Positions 41,601-55,200 of a DNA stretch of 64,000 bases are shown one piece after another; the stretch's first letter is position 1, and each line of letters starts with the position of its first letter. Source of the stretch: Centropus unirufus. Taxonomy: Eukaryota > Chordata > Aves > Cuculiformes > Centropidae. The position numbers and the translations under genes are program-made. The DNA is taken from positions 4,026,590 to 4,090,589 of the forward strand of contig VYZI01000021.1 of assembly GCA_013397695.1 (NCBI GenBank), given 5' to 3'. The notes under the pieces were generated by a model, which saw only the letters and a program-made list of their open reading frames with translations, made no database searches and was not told the DNA's origin.

Positions 41601-42015
41601 GAAGTATTGATTCTTGATGCTGGGTGGCTTCACCTCAGTGTTCGGAGGTGCTCCACCCCAAGCTGGCTGCATATAACAGAGGGTGGCAAGTAGAATTTGG
41701 CATTCTTAGACTGAAAAGTGCTCTGAATCCCTCAGGATAGAGAACACTACACGTTTTACCCCCACACTCCTCACACAAGCCAACTACCTACTTGTTTTTC
41801 CTCTAGTTTCCATTTTCTCACAAGACACTGTTATTTTATGGAGAGCTGAAAAATACCCATAAGTAAGTCAGAGGGAAATAATAATACCCATTCAGTGCAC
41901 CACTAGAAAACCTATGAAGATTTTCCTCTCTCTGTGAAGGTTTTCTCTTTCTACAGGCCAGGCAATATCCCGCATGAGAGGTGGCCTGCTGCTATCATTT
42001 CAGAGGTGCAATATC

Positions 42016-42032
42016 TTTTTTTTTTTTTTTTT
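42016..42032. repeat. T17 homopolymer
   Basis: Seventeen consecutive T. No retrocopy is recognised on the minus strand next to it. Confidence 0.9.
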
Positions 42033-44153
42033 ATCCTTCCTGCTGCACAAAATTCTTCATCAGCTCCTTGTAAACACTATTTCTGTTTTACCCTGTTGTG
42101 CCACATGGGGAAACATACTGCTGGGTGCAGGATCTTCCTGGTATCTATTTTACGCCTCCGGGAGTTTTCCAGTAGACAGCAATAATATAAAAGATCACCA
42201 TGGACTGTGATGTGACCAATTACAGCAGACAGCAGTTATTTATAGAAAAGTCAGCAGCACTGAAGCTTCAACACCAGGCAGCACACCCCTCTGCTTCCCA
42301 TCGCTTACTGTGTGTGTGAGCATCCCTGCAACACCCTGTGCAGTGAGGAGTTTTAAGGCAATTACCTTGGTACCTCACAAAACTATAGAGACACATGGCA
42401 TATGCCCACAGGACAATGAAGGAGCAGCACTTTACATACACCGTAGCTTCAAGCTGCCACAGTGTATTTCATTTTCATAAATCACTGACCCCAGATGTGA
42501 CTTTCATTCCAAAATCCTTGTCCACCGACTTAGCAGCGTAGCACATCAGGGCACGTCACAGTCGCTGTAACACACACCTTCCTGATACCTAGTTCTTTGT
42601 AAAGTGTCTCTTCTCACCCTTCTCCAGGACCTGCTATAAGCTCTGATCAAATTTCACAGTACAAAGGAAGATGACATGTTATCTAGGCACCTTTCTGAAC
42701 TTCCCCAATTGTGATACAAATTAAGGCAGTTGACACAGATTTCATTCTCTTGATGTAAAGCTTGAAAAATCACAGTAACCAAGTGGGAGAGGCTACTTCT
42801 AGGGGTCATATCCTGCCTTATTGAATTCCTGCCACAACAGACAATGTTGATGGTCCTAAAATTCTCAGAGCTAACACAGAGGATCAGGACTCTTCGGGTC
42901 CTGCAGTTTCTAACCCAGGCATCTGACACCAGTCACGGGAGAAATTTGGTTTCAAAATGGAATCTCGAATTATTTTGCTTCTGAAATATTTAATGCACTA
43001 TGTAAGCACAAACCCACTCTGGGAAGCTGAGGGGAAAAGTTCATGGCCCCTTTCTGAGGTGAGCCTTTCTAGCAGAGCACACTGTAGAATGAAATGCAAT
43101 ATTGCCATCTACTGCTGTGAAGTGAAAACATCCCCTCTCCCTCTGACACGTTCAGCTGAAGATGAGATCAATGTTGCAGGACAAGGAATCTTTTAATCAT
43201 AATGAAAATGTGATCTTGACTGATCTGAGGTCACATTACATTAATACAGTCTTCAAAGCTTTTTAAATAATACAATTAACAATTTATGCCATACCATTAA
43301 GAAAATCAAAGACCAAAAACCTTAAGGGGTATTGACCTATTCAGTTTCAGTTTTTAAAATAACCTCAAAGCCTCATGAACTTCTTTCCTTTTTTTACCCA
43401 CCTACCCCTCCTTTAAACTCCCAGATACATAATTCTTAGACGTGTTGTTCTATTTGCATTCATGGATATCACATTTTTAGTAAAGATTTGGCTAAGCCAG
43501 TAGAGGGGATCTCCATTCTGATTAGCTAACCCCTTTTATCTTGTGAAGCAATAGGTCAGGCTAGGACATCTTGCATACAGTAAGAAGAAAAACAACAACA
43601 TTAATTAGGGAGGTCAAAACTACAGTTAGATGCAGAAAGAGACTTAGGTCCACAAAGGTGCTTTAATTCATTACCTCCCTTTCTCCTACAGTCTCGTCCT
43701 TCTCCTTAACCCATCATCTCACTACACCTCTCATCTGAGCCTTTGCAAATTACTTGGAAAGCTTTAAAGGAATGTAATAAGGTCCAAAATATATCCTGGC
43801 TAATTTTGGCTCAGTCCTCAGCACCAGCAACCACAGATTCAGATGGCATTTCTTAGCAAGTGGAGCTATTAATCAGCTACTGACTGTAGCCTGAGCATTT
43901 CTGGGTTCAAACTGCTCTCTTAGCAGCAACGCACAATGTGGGATTCTGGTTCCCATGAATACCTGCCATCAAGACACAGTGAGGCACAGACTACCTGGAA
44001 GCTGTGGCCAGCAAGGCAGGACTCACCAGTAAGGGTGGTTGTATGAGTGGGGTCAGCCCCAGAAAGCAGCAACACACATCAAGTTTCACCCTGGATGAGT
44101 TCCAGCATGCAATACCCCATGTGCCTCTATCAACTGTGTTATCTTCTGAGCTT

Positions 44154-44188
44154 GTTTTTTTTCTTTCTTTTTTCCTTGCTTTTTTTCA
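44154..44188 (+). repeat. Pyrimidine tract ending in CAG
   Basis: A T/C-rich run of about 35 bases ends in ttttttcag. It looks like a strong splice acceptor but no gene is recognised on this strand; see the finding at 44190. Confidence 0.6.
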
Positions 44189-47100
44189 GGAATTATATAT
44201 AAAACCCAGCAGGCCATGTTTATTTTTAAGTAAGGACAAGTGAATCCAGGGTAAGTTGTTTTGAATCGATTGCAGATACTGGCAGGGTTTTGTAAGGGAA
44301 AGCAAACACGTCTGAGGCCCCATGCTACTCCTGGCCAGGATGCAAGAGGAGGGGAGTAGAACTGCGCCTGTGCATGAAAAATTGCAGATGAAACCAGGGG
44401 ACTGTGAAAAATCTATAACAACAATGAAGAACACAACTCAGCCCATGTCATCACCATATGAGCTTATTGTCCTGGGCAGGGGTTCAACCACAGGATTTGG
44501 CAAAGATGATTCCTTCTGATGACAGTTACACCAATCCACTGCTACAAATATAAAGAATAGTCTGACATCAAAGCTGCCACGATTGTATTTCCCAACATTT
44601 CTGGGTCCTCAGCAGCAGCACACTGGCTGCCTCCTGAATTTTTAACGCCAGTAGCTTTTTCGTCTTAGCTTGGGCAGGTAATATTGTTTATCCTGACCCT
44701 ATGAGGTTGAGAGGTGAATCATCCGAGTGTCTTACCTCCCCTTCAGATCCCATTACTAGAACAGGAGGGGGCGTGGAATCATTTCTGTCATTGTAATTAT
44801 GCTGCATCAAAGAGACTGGCTGGTCTGACATACAGACACTTCAGGGCTGCAACCAGGTGAAAATACAGAGGGAAAAAAATCAAGCACTTCTATTGCTCGT
44901 AACTGATCTGTCAGCACTGTCTTTGGTAGAAATCAGCCATCCCATGCCTCTGCAGGACTGCAGCACCGGTCTGTAAGCTCGGGCCTGCAAGTCAAAAGCC
45001 AGGCAAGGACAGAGCACAGCATGGCACACCCAACTGTTGGAAGCCAAAAACTCTCTGAAGCTCTCAGTCTCAACAAGTAAAGACACACGGTCCCTCCCCG
45101 CCCCAGTATGGCAGAGTCATGTGCTGTGCAATCCGTTTGACAACTCACAAGGATATTACCTATCGAAGTGCCAGCGTCTTTGATGCCTTAACTGTTCAGG
45201 CAGGACACGCTAAATATCATCTTGCAGAAACTTCTGATGTCTACAGGGAGCAAGACCCTTTCTTGACCTTTTCTCGTGCTATTTTGCTGGTTTTGTTCTG
45301 TGCTTCTCAGAGCTGCTCCTCCATTCCAGATGCACAAAAGAGGTCAAACTAGCAGAGGTGGCTTGTGCCAAAGGCTTCGGCTTCTACCAAGAGACACTTT
45401 AAAAGGAAGATATTTGTGCTTGTGACATAGAGCAAAGAGGGACAATACATCTTTCAATCCAATTGATTTAACCACCAATGTTCTACGCAAACAAGGATAA
45501 AAGCGCATTTCAGTCTGTATTACAGCAGATGGGCTCTGCGTGAAGCACAAGAGAAATAGATTTTAAAATGACTGAGCCAGCCCCAAGATCTGGAGAGGGT
45601 GGGGGAATCAGAAAGCTCTTTCACATCAAGTGTCTTGAAGACAGCATTTACCTAAAATGCACCTTAGTTAAGATACTTATCAAAGGCTTGGAAGAGAGGA
45701 GACATGCCATGCAAGGAGAAACTTAGAAAATTAGTCAGCTGAACTAATCCTTTTAGGGTTTTTCTCTTCTCCCCCCACTGCTCCTTGCAGAAAGCTGGGA
45801 CAAGATTACTGGTTCCAGGTAAGAGGATTGAAGGTATGCTGCACTTCTGTATCTTTTAAAAGCAGCGTGAAATTAATGCCATTAAGCCAAGGCCACTCCT
45901 GTCGACCAGAGGGCACACATAGCTCTGAAGTGTTTCTCCTCTCATGGTCACTGACCTTTAACATACCAGAGAGGCCATGCTATTAATTTACAAATCAGAT
46001 GTTGGGGAATTAATACCGACATCCCCAAATGTCCTCATCATGGTGAATTCTCCTCACTAGGAATTAGAAAAAATTTCAACTTCATCTAAGTATCAGGTGG
46101 CTGGAAGGAAAGAATCATTCCAGGTGGAGTTTATTGATCTTCCAAAAACGGAGCCTTCAGTTTAAATTAAAACCAAAAAGACTTCTTAAAACAAACACAA
46201 CCATAAAAAAAAAATCCAACAACCTTCGAGACAGAAAAATTCAATAAAGCCAGGATAAAGTCTACAGCAAACAGAGAAGATTAACTGAGACTTCACCATC
46301 AAGTTGGATTTCAATAGGAAACAAATTGAAAAGCAGGCTAATTACAAACTCCTAATTTTGTCTCCTGTGTACTTAAATTTTATTGCATCCTTATCTGTAA
46401 CAAAACATATATAAAGGAAGGTCTAAGTTAATACTAAACAACTAACTGTAGCCAGAAGTGTTCCTTGTTTATGCACTTGAGCAAGGAATTTAACAAAGCA
46501 GAAATTCTAATCGGACATGTTAATTCCATCTTTTTCTGCAACATCCTTGATATGCAAATGTTAAGAAGGATCCAGCTAGGTACGAAGTTTAGACTGTTCC
46601 CTCTCTGCTTCGTCCATGGGAAAGGACACCAAAACGTGGATTTGAAAACCCCTAAATGATTCCAAACCAGCTGTTGTGTTTTATTGACCTGCCAAGGTTG
46701 TCTTTAGGAACATGGGTCACTCAGACAGAAACAACCCTGATTATACCAGCCAGGCACTCATGTCTAAGTATGTCACTGAGCTTTTGTTTGGACATAGTCA
46801 ATGCAAAGGTGCGGAGTTGTCTGGTTTTCAGACAAATGAGTTAAGATAGGTTAGATGTTTTAACCTACTTATAAGGTAGTATTTTGGATAGCTCACTTCA
46901 TAATCAAGTAATGGAAGTACAAAGTGGTTGTTCAGAAGTGTTTAATTTGTATTTCTAAACATCTAAATTTTTCAACAAAATTCACAGCAGAAAGAAGGCA
47001 TCACAAGTTTCTATAAGGTGACCTTCTAGAAGATAACTAAGAGCAGTTCATAAGTGTCCAAACAGATCCTGTAATACCTTAATGTAACCACAGATGTGGG

Positions 47101-47652
47101 AGGGAAGGATACCAGCCCAAGTTAGTGATGTGATAAACTTTAAGTGTTGCACAGAGTTCCTCCCATTCAGCGGGTAGACATAACCTGCCACACTAAATCA
47201 CAGAGTGTGATACTGCAGGCCAGGAGGACTGTGAAATCACCCCCAAAAGAGAGATAGCAAGTGGAAGAAAAGATAATTACTTGTTTTGAAACATTTGCAT
47301 TACTATTTTAAATTAGGATGGAGAGCTGCCTTTAATGTGTAACTTTATTCTTGCAATGAAGTTTTATCCTATCGATTAAACTAAAAATGAAACATTTAAA
47401 AAAATAAAAATTAGATTAAATCACTTGCTGACTTAATCTGCTCTACTCTCCTTCGGAGTGGTCACACATAAAACAGAGTAGCAAAGGAAGAAAATTAGCC
47501 TTTAAAGCAAATACACACCACCCTTGCTCTTCTAATGCTAGGAATATTAGTAGCATATTACAAGAAAGAGAAAAAAAGACAAAGAAAGTGTACGGTGGTA
47601 GTCTGATGCAGAGTATATTGTAGAAAGAGAGGGGCCAGAAATGGGAAATTAG

Positions 47653-47914
47653 ATCACAGAATCATTTAGATTTAAAAAGATCTGTAAAATCATTGAGTCA
47701 GACCACTAACCCAACACTGCCAACTCCACCACTAAAACATGTTCTAACTGTCCAACATCTACACACATTTTAAATACCTCCAGGGATCGTAACTCCAATA
47801 CTTCCCTGGACAGCCTTTTGCAATGCAAATCCTTTTGGAGAAGTAATTTTTCTTAATAGTCAATCTAAACCTACCCTGGTGCAACCTGAGACCATTTCTT
47901 CTCTTCCTATTGCT
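47653..47914 (-). mobile_element. CR1 LINE 3' fragment, minus orientation
   Basis: A clear CR1 match, reading as the reverse complement on the plus strand. It begins with tcacagaatcatttagattt, the reverse of the CR1 terminal attctgtga repeat. It continues through cattgagtcagaccactaac, ccaacactgccaactccacc, tttaaatacctccagggatc, acttccctggacagcctttt and ctaaacctaccctggtgcaa. The 3' terminus is present and the 5' side is cut at about 47914, which is typical of CR1 truncation. It is less diverged than the copy at 15.3 kb, so it is probably younger. Confidence 0.92.
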
Positions 47915-50900
47915 AAAGATGCCCAAGTCATCCGCCAAACAACTGAGACAGAATCACCTCACGCTGGGAAACTATGAAAGGCAACAGGGAAAAGCCCCCC
48001 GAGGTTTCCTAGTTGAGATAAGAGCACAGAGACACAATCTGGGTACAGTTTGCATTCTGTGCCAGTCTGTTACTTCATCTCGGCCTCACAAATGTTCGGA
48101 AACGCCAGCCCAGGGTCCAGCCAAGACAAACTCCACAGGCACCATGGGACTGAATGGCAAACACAAGTTTTACCACACACTCCTCCTCCTTTCTCTGAAC
48201 TGGTAACCTTCCACTGAAGCCAAGCCAACCAGTGATGTCTTTAAGTCTTGGACTCCGTCTCAAGCACCCAAGGCATTATGAAAATGTTATGCTATGTAAC
48301 GGTGCCATCTCGTGGTAATAATAAAGATGACGCTGGATTGACCACATTTTCAATAGGACACTCCAGCCGTTGTGGCCATTAAAGACAACACATTAAACCA
48401 GACACCTCTTAATCCCTCCGTGTCGTTTAAATTTTACAGTGTGTGTTCACCATGAAGACACCCCCAAGCACAAAAGAATCCTGTGATGATTTATAACTGC
48501 AGGTCATAGCAGCCGGGAAATGCTAACCTGTAGGAGTCAGTGTGATTGTAACTGGAACTGGGTCTCTGATGATGTTCAGGTTTCTGAGACAAATTTGAAA
48601 AAATTGAAGAGCTCTCTGAAAGGACAGGAAGATTTAATCAAGGTCAGGAAAATCTGCTTCACCGAGGGTTACAGAGTGGTAAAACAGCGCTGTTCACTGA
48701 TGTCATGACGGAGCACAAGATATCCATCCCCACATTGAAAGAATCTTGATCACACCAGAGCCATAGCTTAGCATTAAACAGAAAAGCAAAATCCACCATA
48801 GGAGTCTAAAAAAAATTAATTCCGACTAAAAAAATGTGTGCACATGTAAACACAAAACTTTAGAACAATTTGCCAATGAACTTGGCAGATTTCCCACTGC
48901 CCAACATCTGAAAATCAAAACTGTCAAATCAAAACAACATCTCTAAAAAATGGGTTGTTTCAAACAAAACCAATGATTTTTTATACAGCAACCATGCATG
49001 AAATTGTCTGGCTTACATTATGTGAAACATCATGACAGATTAACGTAATGAATTTTCCAGCCTTAAAATCCATACGTTTACTTTTCTTGAGAGCAATTCA
49101 AATACTGTCTCTAGCTGGCACACACCAACCCAGATCACTGCTAACACTGATGTCGAAGTATAACATTTTACTTGTAGGCCAGAGTCAAGCGTCTATGCTT
49201 GTAAGAACAATAAATACAAATATTGTTTCAGCACATCTGCCAGCTCTCTTGCACACACACACTTACCTCTTTGTCTCCTAAGGAGAAGTATCATCACGAC
49301 AAAGCCACAGCCACCAGTGTAGATTCAGAAAGAGATGAAATCCAACGTTTTGAAAACTTAACTCCAAAACTCGGGACGCTATTTCAAGCCTTTGGCAACT
49401 TTTCCAGCTCTCTCAAACTATCCTACCCTTGAGTAAATCCAGATTCCTTTTAAATAAAAAAAAACCCCACTGTGAGAAAAAGATTTTTGTGGTGTGGATT
49501 TGTTTATTTTCCAAGCTTCTATAGTAATCAAATCCTGTAAAGCACTAATATAAAAAAAGAAACCTGACCAAAACACAAAAATCAATATTCAGACTAATTG
49601 TTCTTAAGTCTACTTTTTTTTACTGATATGGAGAAAGCCTCTGTCCTCTTGCAACCTGTCCCCTAGGAGTTTAGTACTGTAAAGTAGGACCTCATGAACT
49701 TCTGGCCCTGGTTCTATACCGAATATCATTGGCAAATGTCTGTATCCTCGTATTCTCTTTCTTCTCAGTGTGTTTTATTTGCCAGGGAAGGCAGATGAAC
49801 TGAATGTAGAGCATCCCTACCTGTCACGTTTTGATTAGAAGGATGATATGATAGCTTTCTTTGATTAGAAAGTACCAAGCCATCTGCCAACACCACCTCA
49901 TCAAATGCACCTTTGCTTATTTCTGTAATATGCCCAGTTGCCACCGTGAGCATTTCTGATGAAAAAGCTTTACTCAGAAAACAAAAATCTAAACATAACG
50001 AAGGAAGATAATTCTTACACAGAAGAAAGAGGCAACTTTTCTGTGAGAGCAGCCAGTAAAGTGGCTGTTAACACAGCCAGTGGATCACTGGAAAATACAG
50101 AGGTGCAACACAAATTCAGTTTGGGGATTTTGAAAAACTGCTGTTTTGTCCTCTAACTCAAAGTGTCCCTAGACGTAGAATGAATTTAATCAAATGAGGT
50201 GTCTGCCAATTCCACACTGTACCTTTTCCATCTTCTTTATTCTAATACACACTCATCTAGAGCTTCCTGGGGCCTTCTTAGACTTAATCAGATTTAACTC
50301 CATAATAATCCCCCCGTGCTGGAACAACACCCCTTTACCTCACCCTAGCAATTTATACCATAGGCTGCTATGTGCAAGACTAGTTTGCTGTGCTACTGCA
50401 ACTCCAAAATCACTGTTCATGGGGAGCAATAAAATAGTTTTCTATCATGCTTAGGCGCAACTGATATTGCAACTCTTCACAAATATCATATTTAAAAATA
50501 AAAAACATAAGAATTCAATCATATATTAAATAAAAATGTAGGCTGCTGGATAGGAGGAGATACAGTTCGTAGCAGTCGTTATAGCACACCCTTACTGACT
50601 TGATGAGTCAGCAACTTCAAGACGAACTGATCATGAAGTTAGTCCAAAATGCATTCTCTTTGAGAACAGAGAACCATAGCAACATGATTAAGTCTGGCAC
50701 ACAATTCAGTGTTTTAATTCTCTTGGCAAAAAACTGCAAGCTCAAATTATAGCCCTTTTGGAAAAAAAAAAAAAAAAAAAAAAAAGAAATGCCTAGAAAG
50801 GTCCGATTTTAACGTGTCTCAGGCACATGGTTTACTGAGCAGCTCAACAGGGGAGGGGTTACTTGGATACATGAATAAACACTATGTTAAATCATGACCT

Positions 50901-51847
50901 TAAACAAGAACAGTGTGACAAGGCTATGTGTGAGCCATTATGCCATACAGAGGGAAAAATATACATCCTTACAGTGTAACTACAATGTCTGCTAACAAAA
51001 TTGTCTCCTTGGAAATGCTAGATTAGTTTCTGGAAAGAAATAGCTACTGCTCCGTGTTCCAAGGCACCCAACTTAAGGATTCCAGGCTGCTGGATCTATT
51101 AAGGTTCACCAAGACCCTACTGGATCTACCTCTTTGCAAAGCCTTGTCTGCCTCTGGTTTGTACATCTGACCTTTAAGAGTTTCACCTGTAACCATTAAT
51201 TCAACATTCAAGCTTTGAAAATTCCCCACTAAAAAAAAAATAATAAAATCTAAGCAGCTTGTGGTGAAAGAACAAAATTTACTCATGGTATAGCTTGGTA
51301 AGGAATCTAGTGAAATATGTTATACTTCCAAGTGAATTAAATGCAAAACATCAGAGAAGAGGCCACAGAAAATAAAACATGAAATACGTAATCTATACAA
51401 AGTTCTACACTCTGAACTTAATACCGTGATCACAGTGCCTGAATTTAAAGGCACTTTAAGTTCTGTAGCTTGTTACACTTCTCTGTAACAAACTTCTGCA
51501 TTAATGGAGTCTGTATACGAGCCAGTCCACCACAGGGTTTAAGGCAGATTTTTCTGCTAGAAAAGCTCAAATGAAAGCAATTCAACATCAATTGTTCTCT
51601 TTGAAAGCAAGGTTACAGCTGTCATTCTTATATCAATGTGTGTTGCGGTATCTCTCTTCCATAATGCAGGATGTGGTTTCCATAGAAATATCTTCTTACA
51701 TCAGACTCTACAAGCCCTCCAATTATTCCCTTTTGGACATCTCATGGAATCCAATAAAATCTTTTCAGAGCAGGAAAATAACCAGACCCAACTACACTTA
51801 ATTACTTGGTGAGAAGAAAAAGGGTAATTAGCAAACAAAACAAAAGC
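47915..51847. other. Gene-free stretch beyond the 3' end of FAM169B
   Basis: No supported exon. It contains an A24 run at 50762-50785. If FAM169B transcription runs past its poly(A) signal it would enter this stretch on the minus strand. Confidence 0.45.
50762..50785. repeat. A24 homopolymer
   Basis: Twenty-four consecutive A, the longest homopolymer noticed in the window. There is no AATAAA or recognisable retrocopy just upstream. Confidence 0.9.
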
Positions 51848-51853
51848 TTTATT
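51848..51853 (-). promoter_or_regulatory. FAM169B: Poly(A) signal AATAAA for FAM169B
   Basis: On the minus strand AATAAA lies about 108 bases after the TAA stop at 51963-51961. Position and motif fit the 3' end of the terminal exon. The cleavage site would be expected 10-30 bases further on, near 51820-51838. Confidence 0.6.
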
Positions 51854-51960
51854 TAAAACAAAACACAAGATGGAGAACATGTGTCTTGCAAAAAAATAAT
51901 ATTATATCTTACCTGAAGAAATCTCTCCAGCATTACTAATTACGAAGTCAATTACCATTT

Positions 51961-52224
51961 TTAAGACCACACCAAGATTTCACTGATATTTGTAAGTGCA
52001 ATTATAGTATAATTCTGAAATGTCTGGCAGCCCTGTCTCCAACCAAAACTCCCAGGGCCTGCTCTTTTTCTGAATTCTTTGCATTGCCAAATATTGCCTG
52101 GACCTTCTTGTAAGTCTTCTTGTTCAGGACCCTCCGAGTTTAGAGTCCCTGCTGCTGCTGTGTCATCTTTATTTTCTGTGGCATCTTCTGCCACTTTCCC
52201 AACACCAGGAATGCAGTCAACGCC
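51961..52224 (-). CDS. FAM169B: FAM169B probable terminal coding exon
   Basis: Minus-strand frame ending in TAA at 51963-51961. The peptide runs from about GVDCIPGVGKVAEDATENK through an acidic, Ser/Glu/Gly-rich part (GPEQEDLQEGPGN) to ISEILVWS. Acidic, low-order C-terminal tails are also seen in the paralogue FAM169A, where they are much longer. A good acceptor (ctaatttcag) ends at 52225, and AATAAA follows the stop. The boundary is uncertain. The previous visible exon ends in phase 1, and entry at 52224 in that phase reads only Gly-Arg before a TGA. Entry in phase 1 at the weaker acceptor ending at 52188 (gtggcag) joins smoothly as Gly-Glu-Asp-Ala. A missed small exon that changes phase is the other possibility. 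The stop and frame are firmer than the start. Confidence 0.55.
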   Translation of the reverse strand, partial: GVDCIPGVGKVAEDATENKDDTAAAGTLNSEGPEQEDLQEGPGNIWQCKEFRKRAGPGSFGWRQGCQTFQNYTIIALTNISEILVWS

Positions 52225-55200
52225 CTGAAATTAGAATCAAGACAGAAATAACACCAAATTACACACCAACATAAACAGTGACTTCATCCCAATATAAAAT
52301 GGCTCTGTCAAACAAGGCAACATGCGAGGCAAGAAATTTAGCTGCACTGTTTGTATAGAACAGCTTCATTTCTGCTGCTCTGCCCGAATTCCCAGAAGTG
52401 TCAGCATAAAGAAAACTGGGAGTGCACGAAGCCTTGATCGAGCTGGGTGGGCTCTGACCACAGCACACAACGTAAGAGCGTGCACCGCAGGAGCCAGGGC
52501 TGTCATAGCTCCCCCAGGACACCCATGTCTGAAGAAAACAAACTGATTTAATTGCTGTGCAGCAACCAAAATGTGCTGGGGGAAAAACCCCTAGAGCTCT
52601 TTGTTTTCCTTCCACTCATCTCTCCTTTTTCTTTATTACTTGAAAAAGCTCCATTGCTGTGATTTGTTTTCTCAGATACATGTTGCCCTGACAGGTCTAG
52701 GCGCCAAAGCTCTCTGTCTCTTGTATGCCTCTATCCTGAAAAAAAGGTGAGCACAGTCAGACTGGCAGCTCAGTAGTGGGATAAAATAATCAGGACCTTA
52801 AAGAGCTTAATTTACTCATTCTAAAGGTTTCACACTCAAGCCCCTGCACACGCACAGGAAAAATCACGGTTCATCTCAGAGAGCCACTGCATATGCAGAC
52901 CTTGGAATTCGCTGTATGCCAGCTTGATTCCAGTTCCCTTATCTCAGTAAGAATCAAATTAAAACACTTAGCAAAAACTGCACTCCTCCCCTTAGCCTCT
53001 CGAACTATTGTAGCTATAGAAATGACCGAGATATTTCAATCACCCTTGTGTGTAAATATATTATGTTAAATGATTTCTGTTCCTCTAATCAGCCCCAGAG
53101 GAAAAATGTCACTATGTTCCTGCTACTATTTGGTGTAAATAATCTCTCCATTTTTTTCAAACAATAAGAACTAATCCATAATGAATGATTGCAGCTATTT
53201 GTGACAACATGCTAAAGAGCTTTACTTACATAGACATATGTATATATGTAGACAGAAATATATCCATGCCTATGGATATTTGCATGCCCAAACTGAAGTC
53301 TCAGCTGCAACGAAAAGTGCTGCAGTTTCTCTGTACGGCCACTAGATGCAGCCACATAACCTTGCAAAATTTAAAATCCTGGTTATAGAAACCTTTTCTG
53401 GGACGTCTACGATTGCCGAATTCTTACAGCATTAATAGGAGACAATCCTGAGTACTGAAGGAAGATGTAGTATCAGTTGAATTTTCAATTTTTCTTCCCA
53501 ATAATTTTGTTCCAAAACACAGCATTGCAAATGTTGCCATGGATCTAAGAAATCAAAGCAAAATAAGAGTTTTCTGCTTTTGTGGTTGTTGCCATAGATC
53601 CCAATTGGAGCTGACAATATTGAATTACATTGTGTTTCGCTTTCTACATAATAGGAATGAAGCACTATGCTCCCAAGCGATCTCCTGAAGATATAAAAGA
53701 CGGTGCACATTTGGAACAGGCAAATGTGTAACTCCAGAGGTTTCCATCCTGTACTGCATCACTTTCTCCACTCTGTTTCTATACAACTCTGGAAGCACAA
53801 GCTTCTTTTTACCCACATGGTAAGCAGCACATTAGGCCAGACGATAAACAATTCCTGCACTCAGAAAATGTTTCTGCTTTATCTACTATTAACAGATATC
53901 ATGAAACCCTGGAAAATTCTCATTATTTCCTCACCAGTTATCACACAGATCTGTGGAGGAGTGATGCTGCCCTTCAGACAAAATCAAGGCAGAGAAACTA
54001 TCCCCTAGTTTAAGCAGGTGTGATCTGTCCTGTACGCTTCTCTATTTCCCTGGGTACATAATATGCACAGTAGTGGGGTAATACAGCACAAGAAGCACAC
54101 GAGTAGGCTCCGTGTGTAAAACAGATATATTAAATGTATTGCACACTGTTTTAAATATTGGTTTTATAGTGGGTTGATTTTCCACTGAAGATGGATAAAG
54201 TAAAGCCTGTTCAGCACATTCAGGGTAAAGGAAAGTGATGCTTAGTGAGCCGTGCATCAGAGTGGAGAATATAATTTCACAAGCAGATTTTTATTACATA
54301 CTTTAGGACCAAAATCACTTCTGATCCCTTTGACTATAAATATCACATTGCAATTCATAATCCATATAAATATAAATAAACAGTCCCCATTTCTGGTTTA
54401 TACTTTCCCTCTTTCCTCTTTTTGCAGATAAGAGATATCTCATTTATGTGCAGTCCTGGCCAAGGCAGTTCCCAGGCCTCACTTACATTATTCACTGACA
54501 GCCACTCTTGTGGAATTACATTTACCCATGTTTTGGGTCATTTCTCTTTGTTTGTTTGTTGCTTGGTTTGGGGTTTGTTTGTTTGTTTGTTTGTTTTGCA
54601 GAAGATGGCAAAATATGAAAGAAAAAAGAAAACATACTCTCCTCCAGGACCCACTTTGTGTTTACTGATCTGACATAGTTCTTTTCAGTTGCAATTAATA
54701 AACTGAACTGAGCAAGATGGATTAAAGGAAAGAGCAAAACCAGATTTGTTAGTTTAAAGCAGGAGGAACATAAATATAATGGCTTCAGAGGAACCCAGCC
54801 TAGGGCTAAATTCTGATTTAACTCTCCTGTGGGGTGCTGCAGACAAGATGAAACGCGATGTCTCAACTGAAGGTCCCCAAGCCAGTACAAAACAGGATAG
54901 ATGTGGGAAAGCATGGAAGCAATTCACTCTGCAGCACTCCTCGCTGCACTTCCAGAAAGAGACAATTTGTGCCTGTCTTTTGGAACCTAAAGCTTATCAC
55001 AGCTTGTGTGCATGCAGCAGAGGGGCCTGTCTGGATCCCCAAGCCAGCCGAACAGATTACATGAACAAGGTCCCCTCATATGAACTGTCAAACGTGTTCT
55101 TACTCTGTCACTACCTTTTGTAAAGTAGGTAGAAAATGATCCCAGCAAGGATTTACCCTGTCTTCAAAAAACATAATGAAAACGTTTCGTTTCTATCCAA

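Larger units (their letters stand above)
37633..47652. other. Gene-free stretch with one MIR-like piece
   Basis: No supported coding exon in 10 kb. It holds a MIR-like fragment at 38603-38670, a T17 run at 42016-42032 and a pyrimidine tract with AG and a possible short exon near 44146-44229. A (TTTA)n run ends in a splice-acceptor-like tttgcag near 39782-39806. Confidence 0.45.

Noticed and set aside
50762..50785. A24 run as the tail of a processed retrocopy
   Set aside because: No coding similarity, AATAAA or target-site duplication is visible next to it.
1..51847. tRNA, rRNA, microRNA hairpin or CRISPR array
   Set aside because: No cloverleaf, conserved rRNA text or spaced direct repeats were seen. 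The short palindromes noted are too small or AT-rich for a microRNA call.
52259..52615. 118-codon minus frame just upstream of the terminal exon
   Set aside because: It overlaps other frames on both strands, matches no family and reads into the intron's acceptor region.
53230..53304. Splice-bounded 75-base block as a missing FAM169B exon
   Set aside because: Acceptor and donor are good, but reading it in phase 1 from the upstream exon reaches TAG after about twelve codons. It cannot lead into the acidic tail.
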